A DNA stretch of 64,000 nt, taken from assembly GCA_903929795.1 (NCBI GenBank), contig CAIYWC010000091.1, forward strand, positions 1 to 64,000, read 5' to 3'. Position 1 is the stretch's first letter. Each line of letters begins with the position of its first letter. Source of the DNA: an uncultured Myxococcales bacterium (GTDB lineage: Bacteria > Myxococcota_A > UBA9042). The position numbers were made by a program, and so were the translations under genes. A model generated the notes under the pieces. It was not told the DNA's origin and ran no database searches. It was given only the letters and a program-made list of their open reading frames with translations. Shown here one piece after another: positions 35,073 through 44,018 of the stretch.

Positions 35073-35861
35073 GTGGCGCGCAAATCCGGCACCGCAGTTT
35101 CGACCCAGGCTTTCTGCCTCGTCGTGCCCTGCTTCAATGAAGCGCAGCGCTTGGACGTCCCGGCGTTCACGGAGCTGGCCGCTTCGGGCGACGTGCGGCT
35201 GCTCTTTGTTGACGATGGCTCCACGGACGCCACGCCGCAGGTGCTGGAGTCGCTGTGTGCGGCGGCAAACGGCCGCGCGCAGTGGCTCAAGCTGGCGGAG
35301 AACTCCGGCAAGGCGGAAGCGGTGCGCCAAGGCCTGCTGCTGGCGATCGCCCAAGGTGCCACAGAAATCGGCTTTCTGGATGCGGACTTGTCGACGCCAC
35401 CGTCCGAGCTGCGGCGCCTGCTGGACGTGCTGCACGCGCGGCCGGAAGTTCAGGTGCTGATCGGCGCGCGCGTGCGGCTGCTTGGCAACGCGGTGGAACG
35501 CAAGGCGATTCGCCATTATCTGGGCCGTGTGTTCGCCACGGCGGCGTCGCTGACGCTGGCGCTGCACATCTACGACACGCAATGCGGCGCCAAGCTGTTT
35601 CGCGTCACGCCGGCGCTTCAGGCCGCGCTGGCGGAGCCGTTCGTGTCGCGCTGGATCTTCGACGTGGAGCTGCTGGGGCGGCTGGCGTGGGGCGGGCCGG
35701 GCGTAGCGGCGCTGCCGGAGAGCGCGTTCGCGGAGGTGCCGCTGCAGATCTGGCACGACGTGGCAGGCTCGAAATTGCGGCCCGGGCATTTTGTCCGCGC
35801 GGCGGGCGATCTGGTGCAGATTTGGCTGCGGTTGCGCGCCCGTCAGCACAGCGGCGTGTGA
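35073..35861 (+). CDS. Family 2 glycosyltransferase, dolichyl-phosphate-glucosyltransferase-like
   Basis: 262 residues, soluble with a GT-A fold. VVPCFNEAQRL, VDDGSTD and the metal-binding DADLST motif are standard for family 2. TQCGAKLFR and SRWIFDVELL are typical of polyprenyl-phosphate glucosyl/mannosyl transferases of the Alg5 type. It probably transfers a sugar from a nucleotide donor to a lipid carrier for envelope glycan synthesis. No membrane segment is present. GTG at 35073 has GGGGA upstream; the frame is preceded by a shorter unrelated ORF. The neighbouring polytopic membrane gene may supply the acceptor pathway, but this is only positional. Confidence 0.85.
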   Translation: MARKSGTAVSTQAFCLVVPCFNEAQRLDVPAFTELAASGDVRLLFVDDGSTDATPQVLESLCAAANGRAQWLKLAENSGKAEAVRQGLLLAIAQGATEIGFLDADLSTPPSELRRLLDVLHARPEVQVLIGARVRLLGNAVERKAIRHYLGRVFATAASLTLALHIYDTQCGAKLFRVTPALQAALAEPFVSRWIFDVELLGRLAWGGPGVAALPESAFAEVPLQIWHDVAGSKLRPGHFVRAAGDLVQIWLRLRARQHSGV

Positions 35862-35894
35862 CCCACCCACCGCGGCAGCGGCCGACAGGAGTTG

Positions 35895-37457
35895 ATGAGC
35901 CACCGTCCACACCATGACGTCGACACGTTGCCGCTGACCACGACCGGCGAGCACGGTCCGCCGCGGCGGCTCGTGTGCCTGACCGTGCTGGCCCACCCGC
36001 AGCCGGAGATGATCGGCGCGCGGACGTTCCTCGGCCAGCTGGAGCTGGGCCGCGTTATCGCGCTCTCGCGGTTGTCGCCGGAGTTCACGACGCCGGACGG
36101 CCAGCTCAAGCAAACGCTGAATGACCCGTATGCCAGCCGCCAGCCGACGCTGCTGGCCTGGCGCGACGGCGTGGTGCTGACGCCGCCCGCGGGCGAGAGC
36201 CGCGTGCTGCTGGCAGGGCAGCCGTTCACGCTGCCACAGCGCGTGGAGACCAACGCGCTGGAGCACGGCGTCGTCCTGGAGCTGTCGAGCCGAACCGCGC
36301 TGCTGCTGCACCTGCGCGAGCCACCGCGGCTGGTGCCGCTGAGCGGGCTGGTCGGCGGCAGTGAAGCGCTGGACGCGGTGCGGCAACAGATCGTGCGCGC
36401 GGCGCCGTTCGCAGTGCCCGTGCTGGTGACCGGCGAGACGGGCGTGGGCAAGGAGCTGGTGGCGCGCGCGCTGCACGACGCCAGCCCGCGGGCGAATGGC
36501 CCGTGGGTCGCAATCAATGTCGCTGAAATCAAAGCGGATACCGCAGCATCCGTACTGTTTGGCCACGTGCGCGGCGCGTTCACAGGCGCCAGCCAGGACC
36601 ACGACGGCCTGTTTGCGCGGGCGGACGGCGGCACGTTGTTTCTGGACGAGGTCGGCGAGATGGCCAGCGACGTCCAGGCGATGCTGCTGCGCGTGCTGGA
36701 GACCGGCGAAGTGCAACGGCTGGGCGATCGCCGCGTGCGTCAGGTGGATGTGCGGGTTGTCGCGGCGACGGATCAGGAGCTGGACGGCAACGGCCATTTG
36801 CGCTCGCCGCTGCTGTATCGGCTGGCCGGCTACCACATTCGCGTGCCGCCCTTGCGCCAGCGGCTGGAGGATCTCGGCATGCTGCTCGCGCATTTTCGCG
36901 CCGAGGAGATGGCGCGCGCCGGTCGGCCAAAGACGCATGGCTGGCTGTCGGCTGGGTTGGTGACGCAGCTCGCCGCGCACAAGTGGCCTGGCAACGCGCG
37001 GGAATTACGCAACCTCTTGCGAACATTGGTGATTCAGGCGGATGACGATGAACGGCTCGGCCGTGGGTTTTCGCTGAGCGCCTGGCTGGGCGCCGTGCAG
37101 GAAGCCGAGCCGCGCGCCGCGTCGGGAACGGCGGATGCGGCGCAGTTGAGCGACGCCGCGCTGGCCTCGGCGCTCCTGCGCAACCACTGGAGCATGGCGG
37201 CGACGGCGCGGGAGCTCGGCATCGCGCGCTCGACGCTGTACCTGCTGATTGAGCGCAGCACAACGCTGCGGACCGCCGGCGACGTCACAGCGAGCGAGCT
37301 GCGCACGGCCTGGCAGCAGGTGGCCGGCGACGTCGACAAGATGGCGCGGGTGCTGCGGGTTTCGCCGCGCGGCTTGCGGCTGGCGCTGCGCGCGGCGGGC
37401 CTGCACAACACGGGAACGACCGCGGACGATCGCGAGCCCGCGGATCCGCGGCCCTGA
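35895..37457 (+). CDS. FHA-domain sigma-54 transcriptional activator
   Basis: An enhancer-binding activator of sigma-54 RNA polymerase, 520 residues. The N-terminal part (about 20-135) reads as an FHA phosphothreonine-binding domain (LGRVIALSR, then LNDPYASRQPTL) in place of a receiver domain. The AAA+ domain has Walker A GETGVGKE at about 180, the sigma-54-contact loop GAFTGA at 227-232 and Walker B GGTLFLDEVGE. The C-terminus has a Fis-type helix-turn-helix (MAATARELGIARSTLYLL) and a second HTH-like segment (DKMARVLRVSPRGLRLAL). FHA-linked activators are common in myxobacteria, where Ser/Thr kinases provide the signal. The start is ATG 35895 close behind AGGAG; TTG at 35892 is also possible. 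It converges with the LuxR gene. Confidence 0.88.
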   Translation: MSHRPHHDVDTLPLTTTGEHGPPRRLVCLTVLAHPQPEMIGARTFLGQLELGRVIALSRLSPEFTTPDGQLKQTLNDPYASRQPTLLAWRDGVVLTPPAGESRVLLAGQPFTLPQRVETNALEHGVVLELSSRTALLLHLREPPRLVPLSGLVGGSEALDAVRQQIVRAAPFAVPVLVTGETGVGKELVARALHDASPRANGPWVAINVAEIKADTAASVLFGHVRGAFTGASQDHDGLFARADGGTLFLDEVGEMASDVQAMLLRVLETGEVQRLGDRRVRQVDVRVVAATDQELDGNGHLRSPLLYRLAGYHIRVPPLRQRLEDLGMLLAHFRAEEMARAGRPKTHGWLSAGLVTQLAAHKWPGNARELRNLLRTLVIQADDDERLGRGFSLSAWLGAVQEAEPRAASGTADAAQLSDAALASALLRNHWSMAATARELGIARSTLYLLIERSTTLRTAGDVTASELRTAWQQVAGDVDKMARVLRVSPRGLRLALRAAGLHNTGTTADDREPADPRP

Positions 37458-37460
37458 CGC

Positions 37461-38432
37461 TCAGCGCGGCAGCGCGCTCATGGCCCGCGCCAGATCCAGC
37501 CGGTTGGTCACGCCGAGGCGCGCATAGGCCTGCTTGATCTGGCTGCGCACCGTCTCCACGCTTTTGTTCAGCTCGCCGGCGATCTCCGCGGCCGTGCCGC
37601 CCGCCAGGACCCGCGCGACGACGAGCGCCTGCGTCGGCGTCAGCGTCGGACGGGCGGCGAGGCTCGGGTGCGACGGAGCCGCCAGCTCGCCCAGCCACGC
37701 CTTGCCCAGCGGCCCGTCCAGCGGCGTCAAACGAACCTCCGCCTCTGCGGCGATGATCGCCAACGGCTGACCCGTGTCCTGGCGCGTCGCACGCTCCACG
37801 CCGCTGAGCAGGCGCGCCGTTCGTTGAGCGTTCAGCCACCGGTACGCCGCAGGGCTCGCCAGCTGCAGGCCCGCGGCGGGCGAGAAGACGAAGTGTCCCT
37901 GCGGCGCGGCGGCCGACGGCGGCCGCACTTGCAGCGCCTGCCGCAGCCGGTCGTGCACCCAGCGCGCGTGGCTGTCGCGCAGCGCCCGGCTGAGACGGGT
38001 GCTCACGCCTGTGCGCCGCCGATCCCATACCGCCGCGACGATTCCCAAGGCGCCGTTGTCGTCCCGGACGAGCAGCCGGTGCTCCTCGTGGAGGTGATGA
38101 TGGAGGTAGACGTCGCGGGCAAAGGACTGCGACCAAAATCCTTTGGTTTCATGCGCATACGTCCGCGTCTGCCACGCGAGAGCCGGCGCCACAAGGTTCA
38201 CTTGGGCCGCCACGGACACCGGCCGATCCTCAAGCAATCGGAGCGCCTGCCCGGCGTCCGCGTGGCCGTCCGCCCACAGCCCGCTCCACCAGAGCCGCTG
38301 CGGCGTCTTCCCGGCATTGACGTCCGCAAGTCTGCCAAACCAAACCAGATCCGCGCCCATGCGGGCACGCAACTCGGCCAGCGCTGCGACAACGGCAGAC
38401 GGGCGCGCGCCATCGGAACCGAGCCTGGGCAT
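37461..38432 (-). CDS. LuxR-type HTH transcriptional regulator
   Basis: 323 residues. The C-terminal 60 residues are a LuxR/GerE helix-turn-helix: LTPTQALVVARVLAGGTAAEIA, then SVETVRSQIKQAYARLGV. The rest (about 1-255) is a single unrecognised sensor-like region with aromatic-rich segments and no receiver Asp motif. The open frame extends 120 codons further upstream, but ATG at 38432 has GAGG six bases upstream, and beyond it the sequence is the repeat-rich gap. The target is unknown; autoregulation from that gap is possible. Confidence 0.8.
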   Translation of the reverse strand: MPRLGSDGARPSAVVAALAELRARMGADLVWFGRLADVNAGKTPQRLWWSGLWADGHADAGQALRLLEDRPVSVAAQVNLVAPALAWQTRTYAHETKGFWSQSFARDVYLHHHLHEEHRLLVRDDNGALGIVAAVWDRRRTGVSTRLSRALRDSHARWVHDRLRQALQVRPPSAAAPQGHFVFSPAAGLQLASPAAYRWLNAQRTARLLSGVERATRQDTGQPLAIIAAEAEVRLTPLDGPLGKAWLGELAAPSHPSLAARPTLTPTQALVVARVLAGGTAAEIAGELNKSVETVRSQIKQAYARLGVTNRLDLARAMSALPR

Positions 38433-38592
38433 CCTTGACCTCGGCGGGCGCACGCGCGCCCGGCGTCGCGCAACGAAGCACGAACTGTGCCAAGACGCCG
38501 TGGAACGTTGCGCGGCAAAATTGCTGGGAAATTTTTTGTGCGGATGCGTGCCGACACGTGGCGGACGGTTCCCGGACGAATGAGCGTCTGAC

Positions 38593-38628
38593 GTCGGACG
38601 GTTTGTCGGACAGTTCGTCGGACAGATC
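38593..38628 (+). repeat. Three tandem 12-nt direct repeats
   Basis: GTCGGACGGTTT, GTCGGACAGTTC and GTCGGACAGATC follow each other without spacing (38593, 38605, 38617). They lie in the 444-nt gap between the LuxR-type regulator and the lipoprotein gene. Iterons of this type often bind a regulator on successive helix turns; 12 nt is close to one turn. Confidence 0.75.
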
Positions 38629-38640
38629 GCTGGCTTGGAG

Positions 38641-38658
38641 ATCACCTGTTCGGGTGAT
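38641..38658. promoter_or_regulatory. Short inverted repeat in regulatory gap
   Basis: ATCACC, six-nt centre TGTTCG, then GGTGAT form a perfect 6-bp inverted repeat. It could be an operator half-site pair or a small RNA hairpin. It lies 12 nt after the three direct repeats. Confidence 0.5.
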
Positions 38659-38720
38659 TGTCGCCGATTGGGGGACCCCTGAGGATTGCCGAGTTGGTTT
38701 GACGCTTGGGGGCGCGACTG

Positions 38721-38779
38721 GCGAGGGTATTGAGGTTGGCCGCCGATTCGTCTGCGGACGGTCAACCTCAATACCTCGC
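38721..38779. repeat. Long inverted repeat upstream of the phytase-like lipoprotein gene
   Basis: The left arm 38721-38738 and right arm 38763-38779 are complementary over 17 bp (GCGAGGTATTGAGGTTG) with one extra G in the left arm and a 24-nt centre. No T-run follows on either strand, so it is not a simple terminator. It ends 97 nt before the ATG at 38877. Options are a large operator, a leader RNA hairpin or a remnant element. Confidence 0.8.
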
Positions 38780-38876
38780 GCCGCCGCCGCATTGGCGCGC
38801 GGCTGCAGGCCCCTTTTCACGCACAGGCAGGTGGACGCCGCACCGGACCCGACCGACAATGGCCGCGGAGGTGTCA

Positions 38877-39845
38877 ATGCGGTGGATGCTGGCAGGACTG
38901 CTGTGGCTCGCGGGGTGTGGAAGTGCCGCGCGTGCGCCCGCCGGCACACACCTGCGCGTGGTCGCCACGCGCGCGTGCGCTCCGTCCGCGGCGGGCGGTG
39001 CGCGGGTGCAATTCCGCGGGGGCTTCGCGCTGACCTGGCCGCAATGGCCCGGTTTTGGCGGCTGGTCCGATGTGCGTGTCAGCCCGGACGGCGCGCGGCT
39101 GCTGGCGGTCTCGGACGACGGCCACTTCCTGCAGGCGGCGCTATCCTACCGCGACGGGCAACTGCAAGGCGTCGCGGATCTGCAGACGGGCGCGCTGCCG
39201 CACTGTCCGGACAAGCGCACGTGCGACGTCGAATCGCTGGCCGAACGCGCGGACGGTTCGCTGTGGGTCGGCGTGGAAAAGGAGCTCGGTGCGGACCATG
39301 CGATCTGGGCGTATGCCCGGTCGGAGCCGCCTTTCCAGGGCGAGCCGCAGCCGATTGCTGTGCCACCGGGTCTGGCGGCGCTGCCGGCGAACGCAGGGCT
39401 GGAGGCGATGACGGCGCTGGCGGACGACTCCGTGCTGGCGATCGCCGAAGGGCCGCAGCCGGTGCCGACGACGCTGCCGATGTGGCACTGGCAGGCCAAT
39501 ACTTGGAAAACACTGCGCTATCCGACCGAGCCGGAGTTTCGCCCCGTGGCGCTGGCGGCGTTGCCGGCGGGCCATCGGCTGGGCGATGCGTTGGTGCTAG
39601 AGCGCAAGTGGCTGCAGGAGACGCGTGAAGCAGGGACGCGCGTCGCGGCGCTGCGGCTGCCGGGCGCGGCGGGCGGCGTGGTGGTGCACGAGGTGCTGCG
39701 GCTGGAGCCGGCGGGCTGCCTCATCGACAACTTTGAAGGCCTGGCTACGCGCGTGGACGACGACAAGCTGTGGCTCTACCTGCTGTCCGACGACAACCAG
39801 AGCGCGGACCAGCAGACGCTGCTCTACGCGTTTACGCTGGAGTGA
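38877..39845 (+). CDS. Lipoprotein with phytase-like esterase domain
   Basis: 322 residues. A very short signal ends LAGC (Cys14). The mature protein reads as a beta-propeller of the esterase-like activity of phytase family: [66 protein letters not shown] and [23 protein letters not shown] are its blade motifs. It probably acts on the cell surface or in the periplasm on a phosphoester or lactone-like substrate that cannot be named. ATG 38877 has GGAGG five bases upstream. Its end overlaps the convergent serC gene by 14 nt. Confidence 0.78.
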   Translation: MRWMLAGLLWLAGCGSAARAPAGTHLRVVATRACAPSAAGGARVQFRGGFALTWPQWPGFGGWSDVRVSPDGARLLAVSDDGHFLQAALSYRDGQLQGVADLQTGALPHCPDKRTCDVESLAERADGSLWVGVEKELGADHAIWAYARSEPPFQGEPQPIAVPPGLAALPANAGLEAMTALADDSVLAIAEGPQPVPTTLPMWHWQANTWKTLRYPTEPEFRPVALAALPAGHRLGDALVLERKWLQETREAGTRVAALRLPGAAGGVVVHEVLRLEPAGCLIDNFEGLATRVDDDKLWLYLLSDDNQSADQQTLLYAFTLE

Positions 39846-40983
39846 CCGCGGCGAAAGCCCACTCCAGCCACGGCAGCAGCGCCTCGACGTCGCTCGCTTC
39901 CACGGTCGAACCGCACCAGATGCGCAGGCCCGGCGGCGCGTCGCGGTAAAAAGCCGCGTCCAGCGCAACGTTTTCGGCGTCGAGCAGCGCGGCCATGCGC
40001 TTGGCCACCGCCGTCTGCTGCGCCAGATCCAGCGCCTGAAACCACGGCGCGGTAAAGATGAGGCAAACCGAGGTGTTGGAGCGCGTCGCCGGCTCGCGCG
40101 CCAGGAACTGCACCCACGGCGTCCGCGCCACCCAGGCCTCCAGCACCGCAAGGTTGCGCTGGGAGCGCGCGATCAGCCCCGGCAGCCCGCCGACCTGCTG
40201 CGCCCATTTCAGGCCGTCCAGCGCATCTTCCACGCACAGCATCGACGGCGTGTTGATGGTCTCGGCGTGAAAGATCCCGTCCTGCAGCTTGCCACCCGCG
40301 GTCATGCGAAACAGCTTGGGCAGCGGCCACGGCGGCGTGTACGACTCCAGCCGCGCGACCGCCCGCGGGCTCAGCACCAGCATGCCGTGCGCCCCTTCAC
40401 CGCCCAGCACTTTTTGCCAGGACCAGGTCACGACGTCGAGCTTGCGCCACGGCAGGTCCATTGCGAACACCGCGGACGTCGCGTCGGCGATCGCCAGGCC
40501 CTGACGGTCCTCGGCGATCCAATCGCCGTCGGGCAGCTTGACGCCCGCGGTCGTCCCATTCCAGGTAAAGACAACATCGCGATCCCAGGAAACTTGTTGC
40601 AAATCAGGCAATTGACCGTATCCAGCCCGCAGCGCCCGCACGTCCGGCAGCTTCAATTGCTTGACGATGTCCGTGATCCAGCCCTCGCCAAAGCTCTCCC
40701 ACGCCAGCACATCCACGCCGCGCGCGCCCAGCAGCGACCACAGCGCCATCTCCACCGCGCCGGTGTCCGACGCCGGGACAATCGCGATCCGGTAGTCGTC
40801 CGGCAGCCCGAGGATCGCCCGCGAACGGTCCAGCACGTCCTGAATACGCGCCTTGCCGGGCTGCGAGCGGTGCGATCGGCCGACGAGCGCGTCCTGAAGT
40901 GCGGCGACGGTCCAGCCCGGACGCTTGGCGCACGGTCCGGAGGAAAAGCGCGGATTGGCTGGTTTGGTCGTCGGCTTGGGCAC
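39832..40983 (-). CDS. serC: Phosphoserine aminotransferase (Methanosarcina-type)
   Basis: A PLP enzyme converting 3-phosphohydroxypyruvate and glutamate to phosphoserine, second step of serine synthesis; 383 residues. The N-terminal [12 protein letters not shown] and the early [10 protein letters not shown] are typical of the SerC subtype found in Methanosarcina and many alphaproteobacteria rather than E. coli Ser[17 protein letters not shown] carries the Schiff-base Lys, and [13 protein letters not shown] the cofactor Asp. GTG start at 40983 with GGAG five bases upstream. No other ser gene is nearby. Confidence 0.88.
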   Translation of the reverse strand: MPKPTTKPANPRFSSGPCAKRPGWTVAALQDALVGRSHRSQPGKARIQDVLDRSRAILGLPDDYRIAIVPASDTGAVEMALWSLLGARGVDVLAWESFGEGWITDIVKQLKLPDVRALRAGYGQLPDLQQVSWDRDVVFTWNGTTAGVKLPDGDWIAEDRQGLAIADATSAVFAMDLPWRKLDVVTWSWQKVLGGEGAHGMLVLSPRAVARLESYTPPWPLPKLFRMTAGGKLQDGIFHAETINTPSMLCVEDALDGLKWAQQVGGLPGLIARSQRNLAVLEAWVARTPWVQFLAREPATRSNTSVCLIFTAPWFQALDLAQQTAVAKRMAALLDAENVALDAAFYRDAPPGLRIWCGSTVEASDVEALLPWLEWAFAAVTPA

Positions 40984-41009
40984 GGGAACTCCAAATGCGG
41001 CCCGTTGCG

Positions 41010-42101
41010 CTAAAATGGCAGCTTTTCAACCACTTCCGCTTTCTTGCGCAGCTCGACAAGAATGCGCCGCTCTTCGGTATAGCCGCGGCGCGTCGTCAGC
41101 TGCGCGCGGATCTCGTCGCGGCATTCCGGGTAAGGCCGTGTGCGCTCTTCGTTTTTCTCGATCAGCCGCAGCACGTACCAGCCCCAGCGCGTCTTGACCG
41201 GCTTGGACACTTCGCCGACCTTGAGCTGAAACGCGATCGGCCCCAGCTCCGGCTCCGCCGACGAACGGGTCAAGTGCAGCGGTGGCAGCGGACCTTCGCT
41301 GAACTGGCGGGCAACTTGCTCAAAATCCTGACCTTTTTTCAGCGCCTCGGACGCTGCTTCCGCTTTTTGCAGGGCCTTCTGTTGCACATCTGCGCTGGCG
41401 TCCGGGGCCACGCGGACAAGGATCGGCCGCAAGTCGCGCGAGGCCGGCTCCAGCCACGCCGACGGATTCATGTCGTAGTACGCCTTGGAATCCGCCTCGC
41501 TGACTTCCACTTTCCCCAGCTTTTGCACGAGCTTGGCACCCAAGCGCTGCTGGCGAACCTGATCGCGCATCTGCTCCAGCGTCAAGTGCGAACGCTCCAG
41601 TTCCGCGGTCAGCGCCGCCTCGTCAAAGCGCCCGTCGCCCTTGCGAAAACGCAGGGTGAAATCTTTCCACGCGTCCTCAAACTCGCCCTCGGTCAGCGTG
41701 ATATTCTCGTTGCGAATCGCCTGTTCACGCAGCTCCTGGTCGATCAGCCGGTTCAGCACGTTCATCGCGATGCGGCGCAGGCGATCCGCGGGCACCTTGG
41801 TGGACCGGCCGACCAGGCGCTCGAATTCGGCGTTGAAGCGGTCCGGCTGGATGTCGCGGCCGTTGACCGTCGCCACCGGACCGACTGCGCGCGGGACGCC
41901 GTTGGCATTGACGCTCGGCGCAGGTGCAGCACCCGCGGTTTCCGTCACAGCAGCCGGTGCCGCGGCGCCGTCCGCGGTCATTTTGGCAACCGCGCCGGCT
42001 GGCGCGGGCGCAGACGCGGGCGCGCGGTTGCAGGCGGGCACGAGCGCGACGGCAAGTACGGCAAGAGCGAGTCGGATGGTCACTGGCGGTGTCCTCGTCA
42101 T
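41010..42101 (-). CDS. Parvulin-type peptidyl-prolyl isomerase lipoprotein
   Basis: A periplasmic folding factor of the SurA/PrsA/PpiC type, about 363 residues. The signal ends LVPAC, a lipobox. An Ala/Pro-rich linker leads to a SurA-N-like helical domain ([22 protein letters not shown], then [13 protein letters not shown]), and a parvulin domain follows ([48 protein letters not shown]). ATG 42101 has no clear ribosome site. GTG 42083, with GAGG upstream, would also keep the signal and may be the real start. It lies beside an outer-membrane protein gene, which fits a role in barrel folding. Confidence 0.8.
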   Translation of the reverse strand: MTRTPPVTIRLALAVLAVALVPACNRAPASAPAPAGAVAKMTADGAAAPAAVTETAGAAPAPSVNANGVPRAVGPVATVNGRDIQPDRFNAEFERLVGRSTKVPADRLRRIAMNVLNRLIDQELREQAIRNENITLTEGEFEDAWKDFTLRFRKGDGRFDEAALTAELERSHLTLEQMRDQVRQQRLGAKLVQKLGKVEVSEADSKAYYDMNPSAWLEPASRDLRPILVRVAPDASADVQQKALQKAEAASEALKKGQDFEQVARQFSEGPLPPLHLTRSSAEPELGPIAFQLKVGEVSKPVKTRWGWYVLRLIEKNEERTRPYPECRDEIRAQLTTRRGYTEERRILVELRKKAEVVEKLPF

Positions 42102-42190
42102 GAAAGGGTGGCGGGGGGCCAGCCAGTCAACGCCCGGGCGGGCGGGTTTGTTCCCGAAAGCTTCGGGGCTGTCATGGTGGCATGGCCGCG

Positions 42191-42238
42191 GCAAAAAGCG
42201 CAACGCCCCGATGGGATCCTGAAATCCCACCGGGGCGT
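42191..42238 (-). terminator. Rho-independent terminator of the outer-membrane protein gene
   Basis: On the minus strand, ACGCCCCG pairs with CGGGGCGT and TGGGAT with ATCCCA around a 6-nt loop (hairpin 42203-42238), followed by a T-rich tail (the A-run at 42193-42197 on the plus strand). It lies about 30 nt past the stop of the outer-membrane gene and before the parvulin gene. Confidence 0.85.
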
Positions 42239-42270
42239 CGTGCAAAGTCAGCTGCGTACCCGCAGGCGCA

Positions 42271-43650
42271 TTACCAGTCGTAGCCGAGCGCCCAGTCGAT
42301 CGCCCAGCCAGCGCCGGGAGCCGAGCCAGCCGGCGCGCCCGTCGCGTTGCCGGTGACGACCGCGATGCCGTTGTTGAAGAACGCCGGGTTGACGTTCAGG
42401 TCCAGGTCCCAGCCCATCAGCTTGATGCCAAAGCCGGTGGAGACCGTGTTGGTGACCGTCGAGAAGTGGGTCTCGTTGGTCGTGCCCGGCGCGCCGGCAG
42501 ACTGCGGCAGCGTCGTGTTGTTCTGGTTGGTGCGCGAGATGACCTGACGGGCGCCGAGGCGCAGGTACAGCCATTCGAACGCCTTGGCCTCCGCCGCAAA
42601 GCCGTACCACGGCATCAGGTTCGAGGCGTCTTCCGCCGTCGTGACCGTGCCGCCCGGCGTGGCGTTGCCGCTGGCGCTGGCCATGTGCACGAGCATACCG
42701 ACGCCCGGCTGAATCAGCACGCCTTCCATGTTCGGCGGCGCGATCGCCAAGTCCGAGCCGAGGATGATCCACGTGTTGTTGACGGTGCCGACTTGGCTGC
42801 CGAACTGATCGCCCTGGTTCTGCGAAACGCCGACGACCGAACGGCTGTCGTAGTTGATGCGCAGGAACGGCACGATCTTGGAGATCTGGCTGACCATGAA
42901 CTCGCCCTTGGCGGTCAACGCGATGCCGTACAGGCCGTTGGACGCGTAGCGCGCCTGGCCGCCGAGCATGTTGGTGAACGTGCCGGCCATGATGTTCAGG
43001 CCAAAGTCCAAGCTGTTGACTTCATTGATGTCAAAGCCGATGCCGGCGTTGAAATCGATCCAGGTGTTGGACTGCTCGTCGTCAACCGGGTTGCCGGAGC
43101 TGGGTGCGACCGAGTTCGGGTTGATGTTGTCGTTGCGGTTGCCGCCGATGGACAACGTGCCGCCCAAGCGCACGGACTCACCGGCTTTCATGCCAAAGCC
43201 AATGCCGAACTGCTGGTTTGTCGCATCCGCGACGCGGCCCGTGTAGCCCGGCAGGCCGCCGGCCAAGCTGAACGGCGTGTTCGCAGGCGCGCCCGCGGCG
43301 GTCTTCATGATGCCACCCTGGTTGGTGACCGGCTCCCACGCAGAACGCTTGCCGAACAGCATCAAGACCGGCGGAGCGGGATCGTCGCTGAGCGCGTAGC
43401 GGATGTTCATGGAGCCGTAGGTCGAGCCGGCCGTGTTGTCCACGTCCACGCTGTTTTTATATTGGACCATGTACTGCGGAAACGTGTTGATATTCGAGCT
43501 GTCGTGGATCGTGATCGACTTCTCGTTGAAGCCGCCGCCCAAGCCGCCCGCGGCGGAGAGGCTGTTGATGCGGGTCTCGGTCGCCAGGGCCGAGCCGGCG
43601 AAGGCCATGCCCACTGCGGTGGTCACGGCTGCTGTCAGCAGTTTCTTCAT
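42271..43650 (-). CDS. Outer-membrane beta-barrel protein
   Basis: 459 residues. A signal peptide ends SALA before TETRINSL. The mature protein is rich in Gly, Asn and alternating hydrophobic strands (for example GFGMKAGESVRLGGTLSIGG and DINEVNSLDFGLNIMAG) and ends in Trp, the usual barrel-assembly signal. It is probably a porin or surface barrel. ATG 43650 has AAGGAGAG at ideal spacing; the upstream frame is noncoding. Its own terminator and promoter candidates mark it as a single-gene unit, probably well expressed. The family within outer-membrane proteins was not recognised. Confidence 0.82.
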   Translation of the reverse strand: MKKLLTAAVTTAVGMAFAGSALATETRINSLSAAGGLGGGFNEKSITIHDSSNINTFPQYMVQYKNSVDVDNTAGSTYGSMNIRYALSDDPAPPVLMLFGKRSAWEPVTNQGGIMKTAAGAPANTPFSLAGGLPGYTGRVADATNQQFGIGFGMKAGESVRLGGTLSIGGNRNDNINPNSVAPSSGNPVDDEQSNTWIDFNAGIGFDINEVNSLDFGLNIMAGTFTNMLGGQARYASNGLYGIALTAKGEFMVSQISKIVPFLRINYDSRSVVGVSQNQGDQFGSQVGTVNNTWIILGSDLAIAPPNMEGVLIQPGVGMLVHMASASGNATPGGTVTTAEDASNLMPWYGFAAEAKAFEWLYLRLGARQVISRTNQNNTTLPQSAGAPGTTNETHFSTVTNTVSTGFGIKLMGWDLDLNVNPAFFNNGIAVVTGNATGAPAGSAPGAGWAIDWALGYDW

Positions 43651-43698
43651 CTTGCTCTCCTTTTGTCGTCCCTTTGCAGGACCAGCAATACACGGTGG

Positions 43699-43759
43699 GC
43701 GAAACGCGTGCCACGCATCTTCGCCTGTAGTTATCAGGCCCTTCGAGTCCTTCCTGCAA
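43699..43759 (-). promoter_or_regulatory. Promoter candidates for the outer-membrane protein gene
   Basis: On the minus strand TTGCAG (43759-43754), a 17-nt spacer and TGATAA (43736-43731) form a sigma-70-like promoter. Closer to the gene, TGGCACGCGTTTCGC (43713-43699) matches the sigma-54 -24/-12 layout except for one base (TCGC for TTGC). Only one is likely to be real. Both precede a strong ribosome site. Confidence 0.4.
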
Positions 43760-43835
43760 CCGGTTGCCATCCTGTGGCCGCCGGTTGACCGCCCGGAAGC
43801 CCGGACGGCGGCGCGCAAGTATCACACGCCGCAAA

Positions 43836-43879
43836 GAACTGGAACCCCCCAGGCTCCCTCACCTGAGCTCATCCAGTTC
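43836..43879. promoter_or_regulatory. Inverted repeat between the outer-membrane protein gene and ftsE
   Basis: GAACTGGA (43836-43843) and TCCAGTTC (43872-43879) are perfect 8-bp complements with a 28-nt centre containing smaller palindromes (CAGG/CCTG, CTCA/TGAG). It lies in the 368-nt gap, which otherwise holds only the promoter candidates listed. Confidence 0.4.
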
Positions 43880-43984
43880 GCGGAGTGTCATCGATGGATC
43901 GCACGTGTCAAGTTTTGCAAAGTCGTCGCCTCTGCCTTGCGCGATTGGCATGCGCCATGTGCCCTTTGTCGAGCAGACCCGCGT

Positions 43985-44012
43985 TTGACGCGCAGAGCCC
44001 TTGTGGTACCTT
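43985..44012 (+). promoter_or_regulatory. ftsE promoter, probably giving a leaderless mRNA
   Basis: TTGACG (43985-43990), a 16-nt spacer and TACCTT (44007-44012) form a sigma-70-like promoter whose -10 box ends 6 nt before the ftsE GTG. Transcription would start at or next to the start codon. No ribosome site is visible, which fits leaderless translation. Confidence 0.5.
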
Positions 44013-44018
44013 GGCGCG

